Assembly: GCA_963716925.1 (NCBI GenBank)
Contig: CAVQUX010000025.1
Location: 620,001-684,000, forward strand
Direction of reading: 5' to 3'
Length of the DNA: 64,000 nucleotides
Origin: DAISKN01 sp963716925
GTDB lineage: Bacteria > Acidobacteriota > Vicinamibacteria > Marinacidobacterales > SMYC01
The notes under the pieces are model-generated. The model ran no database searches. It was given only the letters and a program-made list of their open reading frames with translations, and was not told the DNA's origin. This document shows, piece by piece, positions 52,054 to 60,566 of this stretch (position 1 is the first letter of the stretch; each line of letters opens with the position of its first letter). The position numbers were made by a program, and so were the translations under genes.

Positions 52054-53687
52054 TGGGAGAGGACGGCGCCAAGCTGCGCGAGCCGCTGGTCTTCGCCCTC
52101 TTTCTCGCGGGAGCGATGGCCTTCACCTATCCGCTGGTTGCGAACCTCCGGACCGCCGTCACCGACCACGTGGATCCTCTGCTGGACGCCTGGACGCTCG
52201 CCTGGACCGCGCACCAACTGCCTCGGGATCCGGTCCACCTCTACGACGCCAATCGCTTCTATCCCGAGAAGGGCACCTTCGCTTTCCACGATCCCATGGT
52301 CGCTCTCGGCGCCCTGCTCGCACCGGTCCAGTGGATTTCCGGCGAGCCCGTCCTGACTCTGAACCTCGGGATGCTGCTCTCGCTGGCGCTTTCCGGATAC
52401 GGCGCCTATCGACTCGGCGCCAGCGTTACCGGCTCGAGGGGTGCGGGAGCCGTCGGGGGAAGCGTCTTCGCGTTCAACGCCTACCGCATGGATCACCTCG
52501 CCCACATGCAGCTCCAGTCGACGGGCTTCATCCCGCTCCTCTACCTTTGCCTCCGACGTTTCCTCGAGGACGGCCGCATCGCGCATGCGGTCGGGGTCGC
52601 GGTGTTCCTCTGGCTGACGTCGGCCTCGTCCGCCTACTACGGAATGTTCACCTGGATTCTGCTGGCGGTCGCCGTTCCCTACGAGCTCTGGCGCACCGGC
52701 TCGATCCGACGACCCAGGAGAGTCCTGGGGCTTTTGCTCGCGCTGACCGTCTCCGGTCTCGCGTACCTCCCCCTGGCCCTGCCGTTCATGCGCCTGCGGA
52801 GCGACTTTGGCCTCGAACGGCCGCTCACGACGGTCCAGCGCGCCTCGGCCCGACCCGGCGACTACTTTCGCTCGGGATCGCACCTCCATGAGGCGCTGGG
52901 ATTCCGACCGCCCTCGCCGGAGCGGAGTCTCTTTCCTGGAATCCTGGCGGTCGGCCTCGCCGCTCTCGCGCTCCTCCGGAGGAATCGCAGCATCGGCCTC
53001 TTCGTCGTCGTCGGCATCACCGCGTTCTGGGCGAGTCTCGGACCCGCATGGGGACTCTATCGCTTCCTCTACGCTTCCGTTCCCGGGCTCAGCGGAGTGC
53101 GCGTTCCGCCGCGGATGGCGATCTACGTCCTGATGTCGGTGGCGATCCTCGCCGCCCAGGGGGCCGCCCTCGTCCTCCGGCGCGCGCCGGCACGCGCTCG
53201 CGGATGGGTCGTGGCGATGCTCGCGTCGATCCCGCTCGTCGAATCGTTCTCGGGTCCGATCGGCTATACCCGGGCGCCCCCTATCCCCGCGGTCTACGAG
53301 TGGGTGGCCCGGCTCCCGGAGAAGACCCCGCTCGTCGAGCTTCCCTTACCCGGGGTCAAGCTCCAGCGCGACAATGCCGTCTACCTCTTCTGGTCCACCA
53401 TGCACTTTCAGCCGCTGGCGAACGGCTACGGCACGGTGGTGCCTCCGGTGTACGCCGAGATCGCCGCGGCGCTCGAGGATTTCCCCAGCGCTTCGGGAGT
53501 CGCGAAGCTCACCGAGTTCGGGTTTCGCTACGTCATCTTCCACAAGGACCGCTTTCTTCGGTCACGAGCGCTTCAGATCGAACGGCGTCTCGATGCGGAG
53601 CCCGCCCTCGAGGAGACCCACCGGACCGAGGACGCTATCGTGTACGAGGTCTTGGCATTTCGATCCAAGGGATCACCGGGGAAATGA
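52053..53687 (+). CDS. Polytopic membrane protein, possible GT-C-type glycosyltransferase
   Basis: A 544-residue protein with about 11-12 hydrophobic segments (LVFALFLAGAMAFTYPLVAN first). The first periplasmic loop holds acidic residues (TDHVDPLLDAWTLAWTAHQL), as in GT-C lipid-linked glycosyltransferases, where an Asp in this loop is catalytic. The C-terminal 130 residues are soluble (YEWVARLPEKTPLVELPLPG, GFRYVIFHKDRF), again like large membrane glycosyltransferases. I do not see a named family signature, so the function remains a suggestion. ATG 52053 overlaps the Nudix stop. The end overlaps a peroxidase relic on the other strand. Confidence 0.6.
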   Translation: MGEDGAKLREPLVFALFLAGAMAFTYPLVANLRTAVTDHVDPLLDAWTLAWTAHQLPRDPVHLYDANRFYPEKGTFAFHDPMVALGALLAPVQWISGEPVLTLNLGMLLSLALSGYGAYRLGASVTGSRGAGAVGGSVFAFNAYRMDHLAHMQLQSTGFIPLLYLCLRRFLEDGRIAHAVGVAVFLWLTSASSAYYGMFTWILLAVAVPYELWRTGSIRRPRRVLGLLLALTVSGLAYLPLALPFMRLRSDFGLERPLTTVQRASARPGDYFRSGSHLHEALGFRPPSPERSLFPGILAVGLAALALLRRNRSIGLFVVVGITAFWASLGPAWGLYRFLYASVPGLSGVRVPPRMAIYVLMSVAILAAQGAALVLRRAPARARGWVVAMLASIPLVESFSGPIGYTRAPPIPAVYEWVARLPEKTPLVELPLPGVKLQRDNAVYLFWSTMHFQPLANGYGTVVPPVYAEIAAALEDFPSASGVAKLTEFGFRYVIFHKDRFLRSRALQIERRLDAEPALEETHRTEDAIVYEVLAFRSKGSPGK

Positions 53688-54000
53688 CGACGCGGCCCTG
53701 TCCATGTAGCCCTCGCCCGAAAGTGCTTCCATCATCGCCACCAGGGCATCGACCTCCTCAGGGGTAGGGGTTCGCCTCACCGCCGCGGCCGGCGCCTTGC
53801 AGTTCTCCTTCTGGCCCTTGATGCCGGTGGAGACGGGCGTGGGCTCGGAGAAAGCGTTCTCCGGCTTGTGGCAGGTGGCGCAGGCGATGGTGTGTCGGCG
53901 GAGAGACGCGTGTCGCAATAGAGCCACCGGCCGAGCCGCACCCGCTCCGGGTCGGCGGATCCGTGAGCTCGCTGAAGGGCAACAGACCCACGAGGGTATA
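53673..54000 (-). pseudogene. Relic of a MauG-type di-haem cytochrome c peroxidase gene
   Basis: The minus strand reads, across three frames, LLPFSELTDP, then DPERVRLGRWLYCDTRLSAD, then TIACATCHKPENAFSEPTPV and, after a jump, TPTPEEVDALVAMMEALSGEGY. These are the start region, first haem motif (CATCH) and extreme C-terminus of a di-haem cytochrome c peroxidase, with the roughly 200 residues between them missing and at least two frame changes. The gene start is also gone. It is therefore a true remnant, not just a frameshifted gene. The winged-helix regulator begins immediately beyond its left end. Confidence 0.75.
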
Positions 54001-54009
54001 CTCTCCGCC

Positions 54010-55363
54010 GTGAGCTTCACCCTGGGCGATTTCCTCGTGGAGCCGTCGCTTCATCGAATCTCGAAGGGGGTCGAGTCGCGGCACCTCGAGCCGAAAGTCA
54101 TGGAGCTCCTCGTTCTTCTCGCCAGCCGTCCGGGCGACGTCTTCACCAAGGAGGAGATCTCGGAGCGGCTCTGGCCCGGGACCTTCGTCTCCGAGAGCTC
54201 GCTCTTCCGCCACGTTTCCGAGCTGCGGCGGCTTCTCGGCGACGATCGAAGTCGGCCTCGATACGTTGCCACGATTCCCAAGAAGGGCTATCGCCTCGTG
54301 GCCTCACTGTCTCCGGCGCGAGAAGAGAGCCCGCGAATTTCCAGACGCCTTTCCCGGGCCGCGGTTCTCGTCTCGCTCTCCGCCCTCGCCGTTTCCGTCG
54401 CGGTCGTCTCGTCGCGAACGGGCTCTGGTCCCGCTTCCCCGGAGGCCTACGCGGCGTTTCTCAAAGGCGACCTCTACGAGAACCGCATCGACTGCGGCTC
54501 GTTCGATTGGTCCCTCGCAGCGTACCGCGAGGCGATTACGGAGGACGCGCGGTTCCTTCCGACCTACCCCAGGCTGCTGGAGGCGCTCGTCGCGACCGCG
54601 GTCCTCGGTTGCCAGCCTCCGGGTCCGCTGTTCGACGAGATTCGAGGCGCTCCTCGCGCGCGCCCGGGAGAACGGCCTCGATCCGGCGCGGTACGAGGCG
54701 GGGGCGGGCGCGCTCGCCTTCTGGCGCGACCGCGACGTCGACGGAGCTCTGAGGCGGTTCGAGGCCGGAGGCGAGGCCTCCGACCTGAGCTATGCGATGG
54801 CCCTCATCGCCTCGAGGCGGAACGAGGAGGCCGTCGGCGAGGCCCGGCGCGCTCTCGCGGAGCTTCCGGTCGACCTGGGAGAGAACTGGGCGATGGGGGG
54901 GGTTCTCTACTTCGCCGGACAGAATCCCGAGGCCATCGAGCAGCTTCGGGCGACTCTCGAGCTCTACCCCGACTTCCGGCCGGCGATGCAGATTCTGGCC
55001 CTCGCCTACTGGATGGCGGGGGACGCCGAGGCCGCGCTCGACCTCGCCGAGCGCAGCGAGCCGGAAGAGGGTTCACGCCTCAATCGCTTCGACGCGGTTC
55101 CCGGCTACATCTTCGCCGCAGCGGGACGGACGGCGAGAGCCCGACAGACCCTGGCGCTCTGGGAAGATCGGGCCGAGATCGAGTGGGTCCCGAGATCCTC
55201 TCTCGCGCTCCTTCATTACGCGCTCGGCGAGCGGCGCGAGGCGGAGCGTTGGCTCGAGGAGGCCAGGCGGGATTCCGATCCCTGGTTGGCGCTCGTTCCC
55301 CAGGATCCCGCGTTCCGGCCGTTCCTCGAAAGGAGCGCGTCAGCCTCGCCGCACGGCGAATAG
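54010..55363 (+). CDS. Winged-helix (OmpR/CadC-type) regulator with TPR domain, frameshifted at about 54640
   Basis: A transcription factor starting at GTG 54010. Residues 1-100 are a winged-helix domain of the OmpR/PhoB effector type without receiver: FTLGDFLVEPSLHRIS, ELLVLLASRPGDVFTKEEIS, RHVSELRRLLGDD, YVATIPKKGYRLVA. One membrane helix follows (AAVLVSLSALAVSVAVVSS, about 118-136), then a TPR-like periplasmic part. The frame breaks after PGPLFDEI at about 54640; one surplus base there restores FEALLARARENGLDPARYEA onward to 55363. Corrected length is about 450 residues. CadC-like membrane-bound regulators sense outside signals and bind DNA directly. The 3' end overlaps truA by 24 bases, tail to tail. 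Confidence 0.78.
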
Positions 55364-56125
55364 AGGCTCGATCGGATACTCCGTCTCGTCGGCCTCGTAG
55401 AACACCCGCTCCAGGAACAGTCCCGAGGGAGGCGCGGTGAGAGCGGCCGGGGCCCTGGACTTCGCGGTCAACAAACCTCGGATGTCGGATTCTCCCATGG
55501 CCCCGCGTCCCACCTCGGCGAGAACGCCCACGATCCGGCGAACCATCTTCCAGAGGAAGTGGGAGCCGACGACCCGGATCAGGATCAGCGCCCCGGATTC
55601 CACGACCGCCACTTCCTCGAGCAGGACTTTCGTCGAGCCTTCCTCGACCTTCGGATCGGTGAAGGAACCGAAATCGTGCATGCCGCGAAGGAGGCGCGCG
55701 GCGGCGCGCATCCTCGGGAGCGAGAGCTCGTCCTTGACCCACCACACGTAGGGCTTTCCAAAGGCGGTGCGCCGGCGGGAGATCTGATAGAGGTAGCTCC
55801 TTCCGACGGCATCGTGGCGCGCGTGGAAGCGAGGGTGTGCCCGCGCGAGCGTGAGCACGTGGATGTCGGCGGGCAGCAGCTCGTTGACGGCGAGGCGCAG
55901 GGATTCCGGAGCCATTCGGGTCTCGACGTCGAGATGGGCCACCTGGCCGAGGGCGTGGACTCCGGCGTCGGTTCGGCCCGATCCATAGATCTCGAAGTCG
56001 CTCTTCTTCGTGACCTCGGTCACGACGCGGCGAAGCTCGCCCTGGACCGTTCGGGCGTTCTTCTGGATCTGCCACCCGCTGTAGCGGGTCCCGGCGTACT
56101 CGAGAACGAGCTTGAATCGAGGCAT
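55340..56125 (-). CDS. truA: tRNA pseudouridine synthase A
   Basis: A 261-residue enzyme that converts U38-U40 of the tRNA anticodon stem to pseudouridine. The family start FKLVLEYAGTRYSGWQIQKN, the catalytic loop GSGRTDAGVHALGQVAH (Asp nucleophile near residue 56), FHARHDAVGRSYLYQI and the C-terminal SHFLWKMVRRIVGVL are all typical. ATG 56125 is chosen because the barrel starts two residues after it; the upstream open frame to 56443 has no family sequence. It stands alone, between a regulator and a SUFU-domain gene. Confidence 0.93.
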   Translation of the reverse strand: MPRFKLVLEYAGTRYSGWQIQKNARTVQGELRRVVTEVTKKSDFEIYGSGRTDAGVHALGQVAHLDVETRMAPESLRLAVNELLPADIHVLTLARAHPRFHARHDAVGRSYLYQISRRRTAFGKPYVWWVKDELSLPRMRAAARLLRGMHDFGSFTDPKVEEGSTKVLLEEVAVVESGALILIRVVGSHFLWKMVRRIVGVLAEVGRGAMGESDIRGLLTAKSRAPAALTAPPSGLFLERVFYEADETEYPIEPLFAVRRG

Positions 56126-56336
56126 AGGGGGAGAACGGTAGGGCACATCGGGGAACGAACGCAAAGGGCGGAAAGAGAATGTGGGGACAAGGAGCCGAAT
56201 CCCCCTTCGATCGATCCTTCCTTCATTGCGCCCCGGCGCCCCCCGACGCCATTGCGTTCTTCGGGAAGGTTCTGAACGAAGGCGGATTCCTCGAAGAAAA
56301 ATCGTCTCCCAGGAGCGGAGTTCCAAGGAGGCGAGC
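56126..56336. other. Divergent intergenic region between truA and the SUFU gene
   Basis: A 211-base gap that must hold promoters for both directions. I see purine-rich stretches (AAAGGGCGGAAAGAGAATG near 56160) but no clear consensus boxes, no RNA gene and no repeat. Confidence 0.4.
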
Positions 56337-57005
56337 ATGAAACGATTTCCCAGCCGCCGCGAGCGGCCCGTGCGGGTACCGGGGCACCCCGAGGGCGACC
56401 TTCGCGTCATCGAGGCCGTGGTCGAGCACATCGAGCGGCACATCGGACCGATCGATTTCGTATTCCACGAACGGCGGTCTCATCTCGTGCACATCGACGT
56501 CCACCACATTCCTCCCGCGGGCCGCCGGCGGTTCCACGCCCTGGTGACCAGCGGTATGTCGGAGCGGGCGATGACGGTTCCGTCGGGCTCCGAGGACCAC
56601 GCTTTCGCCGAGCTCTTCCTCGTTCTTCCGCCGGATTGGGACGTCTCCGTCGTCTGGCCGATCGACCTGTTGCGTGAGCTCGCGCGCTATCCGCACGAGT
56701 GGGAGACCTGGCTCGGCTGCGGGCACTCGGTTTCGAACGGAGAGCCCCCCGGTCCTTTCAAACCCGACGTCCCGTTCTGCGGGTCCCTCATCACCCATCC
56801 GGTGTCCCTGGGAGCCGGGCTCGCTCGGCGGAGGCTTCCGGATCGATCGATACATTTCTACCAGGTCGTCCCTCTCTATCTCGAGGAGATCCGCTTCGCG
56901 CTCCGTCACGGAGCCGACGCGCTCCTCGCCCGATTCGCCCAGTATCAGATGAGCGACGTCGTCGACTCCAAGCGACGGAACGCCTGTCGTTTCGACGTGC
57001 ACTAG
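56337..57005 (+). CDS. Suppressor-of-fused (SUFU) domain protein
   Basis: A 222-residue soluble protein of the bacterial SUFU family: VVEHIERHIGPIDFVFHERR, HIDVHHIPPAGRRRFHALVT, TSGMSERAMTVPSG, AELFLVLPPDWDV and, later, VPLYLEEIRFALRHGADALL. In bacteria such domains are frequent as immunity proteins beside polymorphic toxins, but no toxin gene is adjacent here. The start ATG 56337 has AAGGAGG upstream and replaces the longer frame start at 56181, which lies before that site. Role unknown. Confidence 0.82.
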   Translation: MKRFPSRRERPVRVPGHPEGDLRVIEAVVEHIERHIGPIDFVFHERRSHLVHIDVHHIPPAGRRRFHALVTSGMSERAMTVPSGSEDHAFAELFLVLPPDWDVSVVWPIDLLRELARYPHEWETWLGCGHSVSNGEPPGPFKPDVPFCGSLITHPVSLGAGLARRRLPDRSIHFYQVVPLYLEEIRFALRHGADALLARFAQYQMSDVVDSKRRNACRFDVH

Positions 57006-57046
57006 AAGGGGGACCGCTCGACGGATGCCGAGGGGAGGCGGTGCTT

Positions 57047-58690
57047 CTACTGGGGAAACGTCAACCCGTGCGGAACCAGGTGCGGGAACACGAACGCGTA
57101 GGCCATCACGATGAGACCGACGATGGCGCCGAGCGCGATCGAGTGCCAGAGCACGAAGCGGAAGATGCGGCCTTCGTTTCCCACCTGATGCGTGGCCGCC
57201 GTCGCGACCACGATGCTCTGCGCGTCCACCATCTTCCCCATGACTCCGCCGCTGCTGTTCGCCGCCGCCATGAGCACGGGGTCGAAACCGAGCTGCTCGG
57301 CGGTGATGCGCTGCAGGCTTCCGAAGAGGGCGTTCGAGGAGGTGTCGCTTCCGGTGAGCGCGACCCCGAGCCATCCGAGGAACGTTCCGAAGAACGGGTA
57401 GAGGATCCCGGTCCTGGTGCAGGCGAGCCCCAGAACGGCGTCGACTCCCGAGTATCGAGTGACGAAGCCGAGCCCCAGCATGCAGGCAATGGCGACGAGA
57501 GGCATCCGCATGCGGTGAGCCGTCAGGAGGAACGTCCGCCCGAGCTCCCGCGGGGAGAGGCCGAGGGCGAGCCCCGACACCACCGCCGCGAGAAAGACTC
57601 CCGTCCCGGTGGCGGCGAGCCAGTTGAAGTCGAAGAGCGCCGCCTCGGGGACCACTCCGGAGACCACGGGCGCGACCCGGGCGACGCCCTGATGGAGCCC
57701 GGGCACGGGGAACACCGGGGTAACCACGTTCAGGACCTTCTTCACCGACGGAAGGCCCCAAAGGAACACGAAGACCGAGAGGATCACGAACGGCATCCAC
57801 GCGCGGAAAACCGCTCCCTTCGTCGCCGTGCTCTTCGCCGGAGCCGCCTTCTCCTCGGGGAACCGCCAGATCGAAGGGGGCTTCCAGAAGCGCAGCAGGG
57901 TCACCATCGCGACCAGGGAGACCAGGGCGGCGATGATGTCCACCAGATTGCTGTCCTGGTAGTTCGACCAGTAGAACTGGGGGACGGCGAAGAAGACTCC
58001 GGTGACCAGGATCGCCGGAAGGACCGCGAACGTCTCCTTCCAGGACACCATGGTGCGCACCAGCCAGAAGGGCACGATGATCGACGTGAACGGAAGGATG
58101 CGCCCGATCATCGCGTTCAAGTCCGCTTCGGGAAGCGCCGTCACCGCCGCGAGCGTATGCACCGGCGTTCCCAGCGCTCCCCAGGCCACGGGCGCCGTAT
58201 TGGCGATGAGACAGAGGGCCGCGGCGTAGAACGGCTGGAATCCGAGACCGACCATGAAGGCCGCGGAGATCGCGACCGGGGCGCCGAAGCCGGCGGCGCC
58301 TTCGATGAACGCGCCGAACGAGAAGGCGATGATGAGCGCCTGAAGCCGGCGGTCGGCGGAGATTGCGGCGATCGAGTCCTTCATGATCTCGAAGGCACCG
58401 CTGGCGACGGCGATGTCGTAGAGAAAGACCGCGGAGAATACGATCCAGGCGATCTTCACCAGGCCGAACGCGACCCCGTAGAGAAAGCTCGCCCCGGCGA
58501 GCGGCAGGGGCATACCGAATGCGAGGATCGCGATGGCGAGCGCGGCGGCGGCCCCGCCCGCGGCGGACCAGGCCGCGCCCACTCGCCGAAACGCGAGAAG
58601 GTAGAACAGGACCACGATGGGAAGGCTCGCGAGGAGCGTCGACGCCGGCCAGAAGCCCAGTGGGTCGTAGTTCTGATGCCAGGGGGTCAC
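57047..58690 (-). CDS. lctP: L-lactate permease
   Basis: A 547-residue transporter with 12-14 helices. LctP-specific blocks are clear: FSFGAFIEGAAGFGAPVAIS, ANTAPVAWGALGTPVHTLAA, LTGSDTSSNALFGSLQRITA and AANSSGGVMGKMVDAQSIVV. It imports L-lactate (and often glycolate) with protons. It is a single gene, with no lactate dehydrogenase in the window. ATG 58690 is the first start and sits before the first helix. A GC-rich shadow frame of similar length on the other strand is not a gene. Confidence 0.92.
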   Translation of the reverse strand: MTPWHQNYDPLGFWPASTLLASLPIVVLFYLLAFRRVGAAWSAAGGAAAALAIAILAFGMPLPLAGASFLYGVAFGLVKIAWIVFSAVFLYDIAVASGAFEIMKDSIAAISADRRLQALIIAFSFGAFIEGAAGFGAPVAISAAFMVGLGFQPFYAAALCLIANTAPVAWGALGTPVHTLAAVTALPEADLNAMIGRILPFTSIIVPFWLVRTMVSWKETFAVLPAILVTGVFFAVPQFYWSNYQDSNLVDIIAALVSLVAMVTLLRFWKPPSIWRFPEEKAAPAKSTATKGAVFRAWMPFVILSVFVFLWGLPSVKKVLNVVTPVFPVPGLHQGVARVAPVVSGVVPEAALFDFNWLAATGTGVFLAAVVSGLALGLSPRELGRTFLLTAHRMRMPLVAIACMLGLGFVTRYSGVDAVLGLACTRTGILYPFFGTFLGWLGVALTGSDTSSNALFGSLQRITAEQLGFDPVLMAAANSSGGVMGKMVDAQSIVVATAATHQVGNEGRIFRFVLWHSIALGAIVGLIVMAYAFVFPHLVPHGLTFPQ

Positions 58691-58827
58691 GATGGCGCGG
58701 AAGAGTATCCGCGACGCCTCGAAGAGTCAAAGGCCGCCGAGGAACTCTGGAATCGACCTCTCCCCGGAGACACCGAAGTACCGCGGCGCCTATACCGACG
58801 CTCTCGCGAGTTTGCCGTGATGACTCT
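58691..58827. other. Intergenic gap upstream of lactate permease
   Basis: A 137-base gap between the lactate permease start and the end of the peptide-type permease gene. I see no RNA gene, repeat or clear promoter boxes; it should contain the lactate permease promoter. Confidence 0.35.
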
Positions 58828-59607
58828 CTACGGGCGTCCGCGGAACGTAAGACCGTCTCCCACCAGGTTCACCGAGAGCACGATCCAGAAGATGAGAAGG
58901 CCGGGGAAGATCGCGAGCCAGGGCTCGGTCGCGAGCGAGGCCTGGGCGCCGTAGAGGAGGTTTCCGAGGCTCGGGTCCGGAGGCTGGACTCCAAGCCCGA
59001 GAAAGCTCAGAACCGATTCCATCACGATCACCCTACCTACGAGGATCGCCGCCGCCACGATCAAGGGTGCAGCGGCGTTCGGGAGAAGGTGGCGCCCGAT
59101 GACCCGGGGGCTCGAGGCTCCGAGCGCTTTCGCCGCCTCGGTGAACGGAACCTCCTTCAACCTCAGCACTTCCCCGCGGGCGATCCGCGCCGGCTCCATC
59201 CAGGCGAACGCCGACACCAGCAGGATCAGCACCGCGACCGAGGGCCGGAAGACCGCGGAGATCACGATGAGGACCGGGAGCACTGGAATCGAGAGCTGGA
59301 GATCGACGAGCCGCATCAGGGCCGAGTCCACGAAACCGCCGAAGTACGCGGCCACGGAGCCCAGCCCGGCTCCGAGAAAGCTCGCTACGAGGGCGCCCGC
59401 GAGTCCGATGGCGAGAGAGAGCCTCGCTCCCGTGAAAACCCGAGTCCCGAAGTCGCGCCCGAGCTCGTCCGTTCCCATCCAGTGCGACGGACCGGGGCCG
59501 GCCTTGATGGAGGCGAGATCGATCTCGTCGTGGCGATAGGGCGAGAGTGCCGGCACCAGAGCAGCGAGAAGGATCGCCGCGGCGAGGGCGCTGAGGCCGG
59601 CCTTCAC
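58828..59607 (-). CDS. ABC importer permease, DppC/OppC type
   Basis: A 259-residue inner-membrane subunit. It starts at GTG 59607, overlapping the DppB-type stop as GTGA. The helices and the EAA-like loop (LKEVPFTEAAKALGASSPRV, followed by GRHLLPNAAAPLIV) are typical, as is the DppC wording HWMGTDELGRDFGTRVFTGA near the start. With the gene before it, it forms the channel for peptides, nickel or other small solutes. No ATPase gene follows on this strand, so the ATPases must be supplied from elsewhere. Confidence 0.88.
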   Translation of the reverse strand: MKAGLSALAAAILLAALVPALSPYRHDEIDLASIKAGPGPSHWMGTDELGRDFGTRVFTGARLSLAIGLAGALVASFLGAGLGSVAAYFGGFVDSALMRLVDLQLSIPVLPVLIVISAVFRPSVAVLILLVSAFAWMEPARIARGEVLRLKEVPFTEAAKALGASSPRVIGRHLLPNAAAPLIVAAAILVGRVIVMESVLSFLGLGVQPPDPSLGNLLYGAQASLATEPWLAIFPGLLIFWIVLSVNLVGDGLTFRGRP

Positions 59608-60560
59608 GCGGCATCCTTTCTCGCGATGCGCACCCGGGGGTCGAGCCACCCGTAGACGACATCGGCCGCGAGGTTCGAGACCACGACCGCGATCGATCCC
59701 ACCATCAGAATCGCCATGAGAACCGAGTAGTCTCGCCGGTAGACGGAATCGACGAGGAGCGTTCCCATTCCCGGCCAGGCGAAGACGGTCTCGGTAACGA
59801 CGGCGCCGCTGAAAAGGAGCGCGAAATCGAGCGCGAGCACGGTCACCATCGGGAAGAGCGCGTTCGGGAGAGAGTGGCGGACGAGGAGCGCCGTCTCCGA
59901 GAGCCCGCGGGCCCGGCCCGCGCGGACGAAGTCGCGCGAGAGGGTCGCCGCGAGCGACGCGCGGACGTATCGGATCCAGGAGGACGCGTAGAACGACGCC
60001 AGAGTCGCCGCCGGCAGAGCGAGGTGCGCGAGACGCCCTTCCCCATCGATCCCCATGCGGCCGGCCGTCGGAAGGAGGCGGAGCTCGACGGCGAAGACGA
60101 GCTGAAGGACGAGCCCCAGCCAGAACGTCGGAAGCGAGATGCCGACGATCGAAGCGCCGGAGACCAGGGAATCGAGGACGCCTCGGGGACGAAGGGCGGC
60201 GAGGCTTCCCAGAACGATGGCCGCCGCAAGGGCCAGCATGAAGGCGCTCCCCATGAGCTCGAGCGTGGCCCCCGCCCTCTCGAGCACGCGCAGGAGGACC
60301 GGCCGGCCGTCCACGTAGCTGAAGCCCCAGTCCCCCGTTGCGAAAGCGGAAAGCCAGCCGAGGTACTGCTCGTGGAGCGGGCGGTCGAGCCCGAGGAGTC
60401 GCTCGAGCCTCGCGATGTCCTCGGGCCGCACGTTGGGATTGCTGAGATACACCGTGAGCGGCCCGCCGGGGGCGGCATGCACCAGGGCGAAGATTAGAAT
60501 CGAGAGACCGAAGAGCAGAGGGATGGCGCGCAGCAGCCTACCGGCGACGTAGGCGGCCAT
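59604..60560 (-). CDS. ABC importer permease, DppB/OppB type
   Basis: A 318-residue inner-membrane subunit with the DppB N-terminal pattern RLLRAIPLLFGLSILIFALV and the PGGP-like loop (HAAPGGPLTVYL), five further helices, and the loop FVRAGRARGLSETALLVRHS with LPNALFPMV. It begins six bases after the solute-binding protein stop and ends overlapping the DppC-type gene. Its role is the membrane channel of the importer. Confidence 0.9.
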   Translation of the reverse strand: MAAYVAGRLLRAIPLLFGLSILIFALVHAAPGGPLTVYLSNPNVRPEDIARLERLLGLDRPLHEQYLGWLSAFATGDWGFSYVDGRPVLLRVLERAGATLELMGSAFMLALAAAIVLGSLAALRPRGVLDSLVSGASIVGISLPTFWLGLVLQLVFAVELRLLPTAGRMGIDGEGRLAHLALPAATLASFYASSWIRYVRASLAATLSRDFVRAGRARGLSETALLVRHSLPNALFPMVTVLALDFALLFSGAVVTETVFAWPGMGTLLVDSVYRRDYSVLMAILMVGSIAVVVSNLAADVVYGWLDPRVRIARKDAA

Positions 60561-60566
60561 GCGGCT

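Noticed and set aside
56699..58954. 751-codon plus-strand open frame
   Set aside because: Antisense to the lactate permease, extremely charged, no domain.
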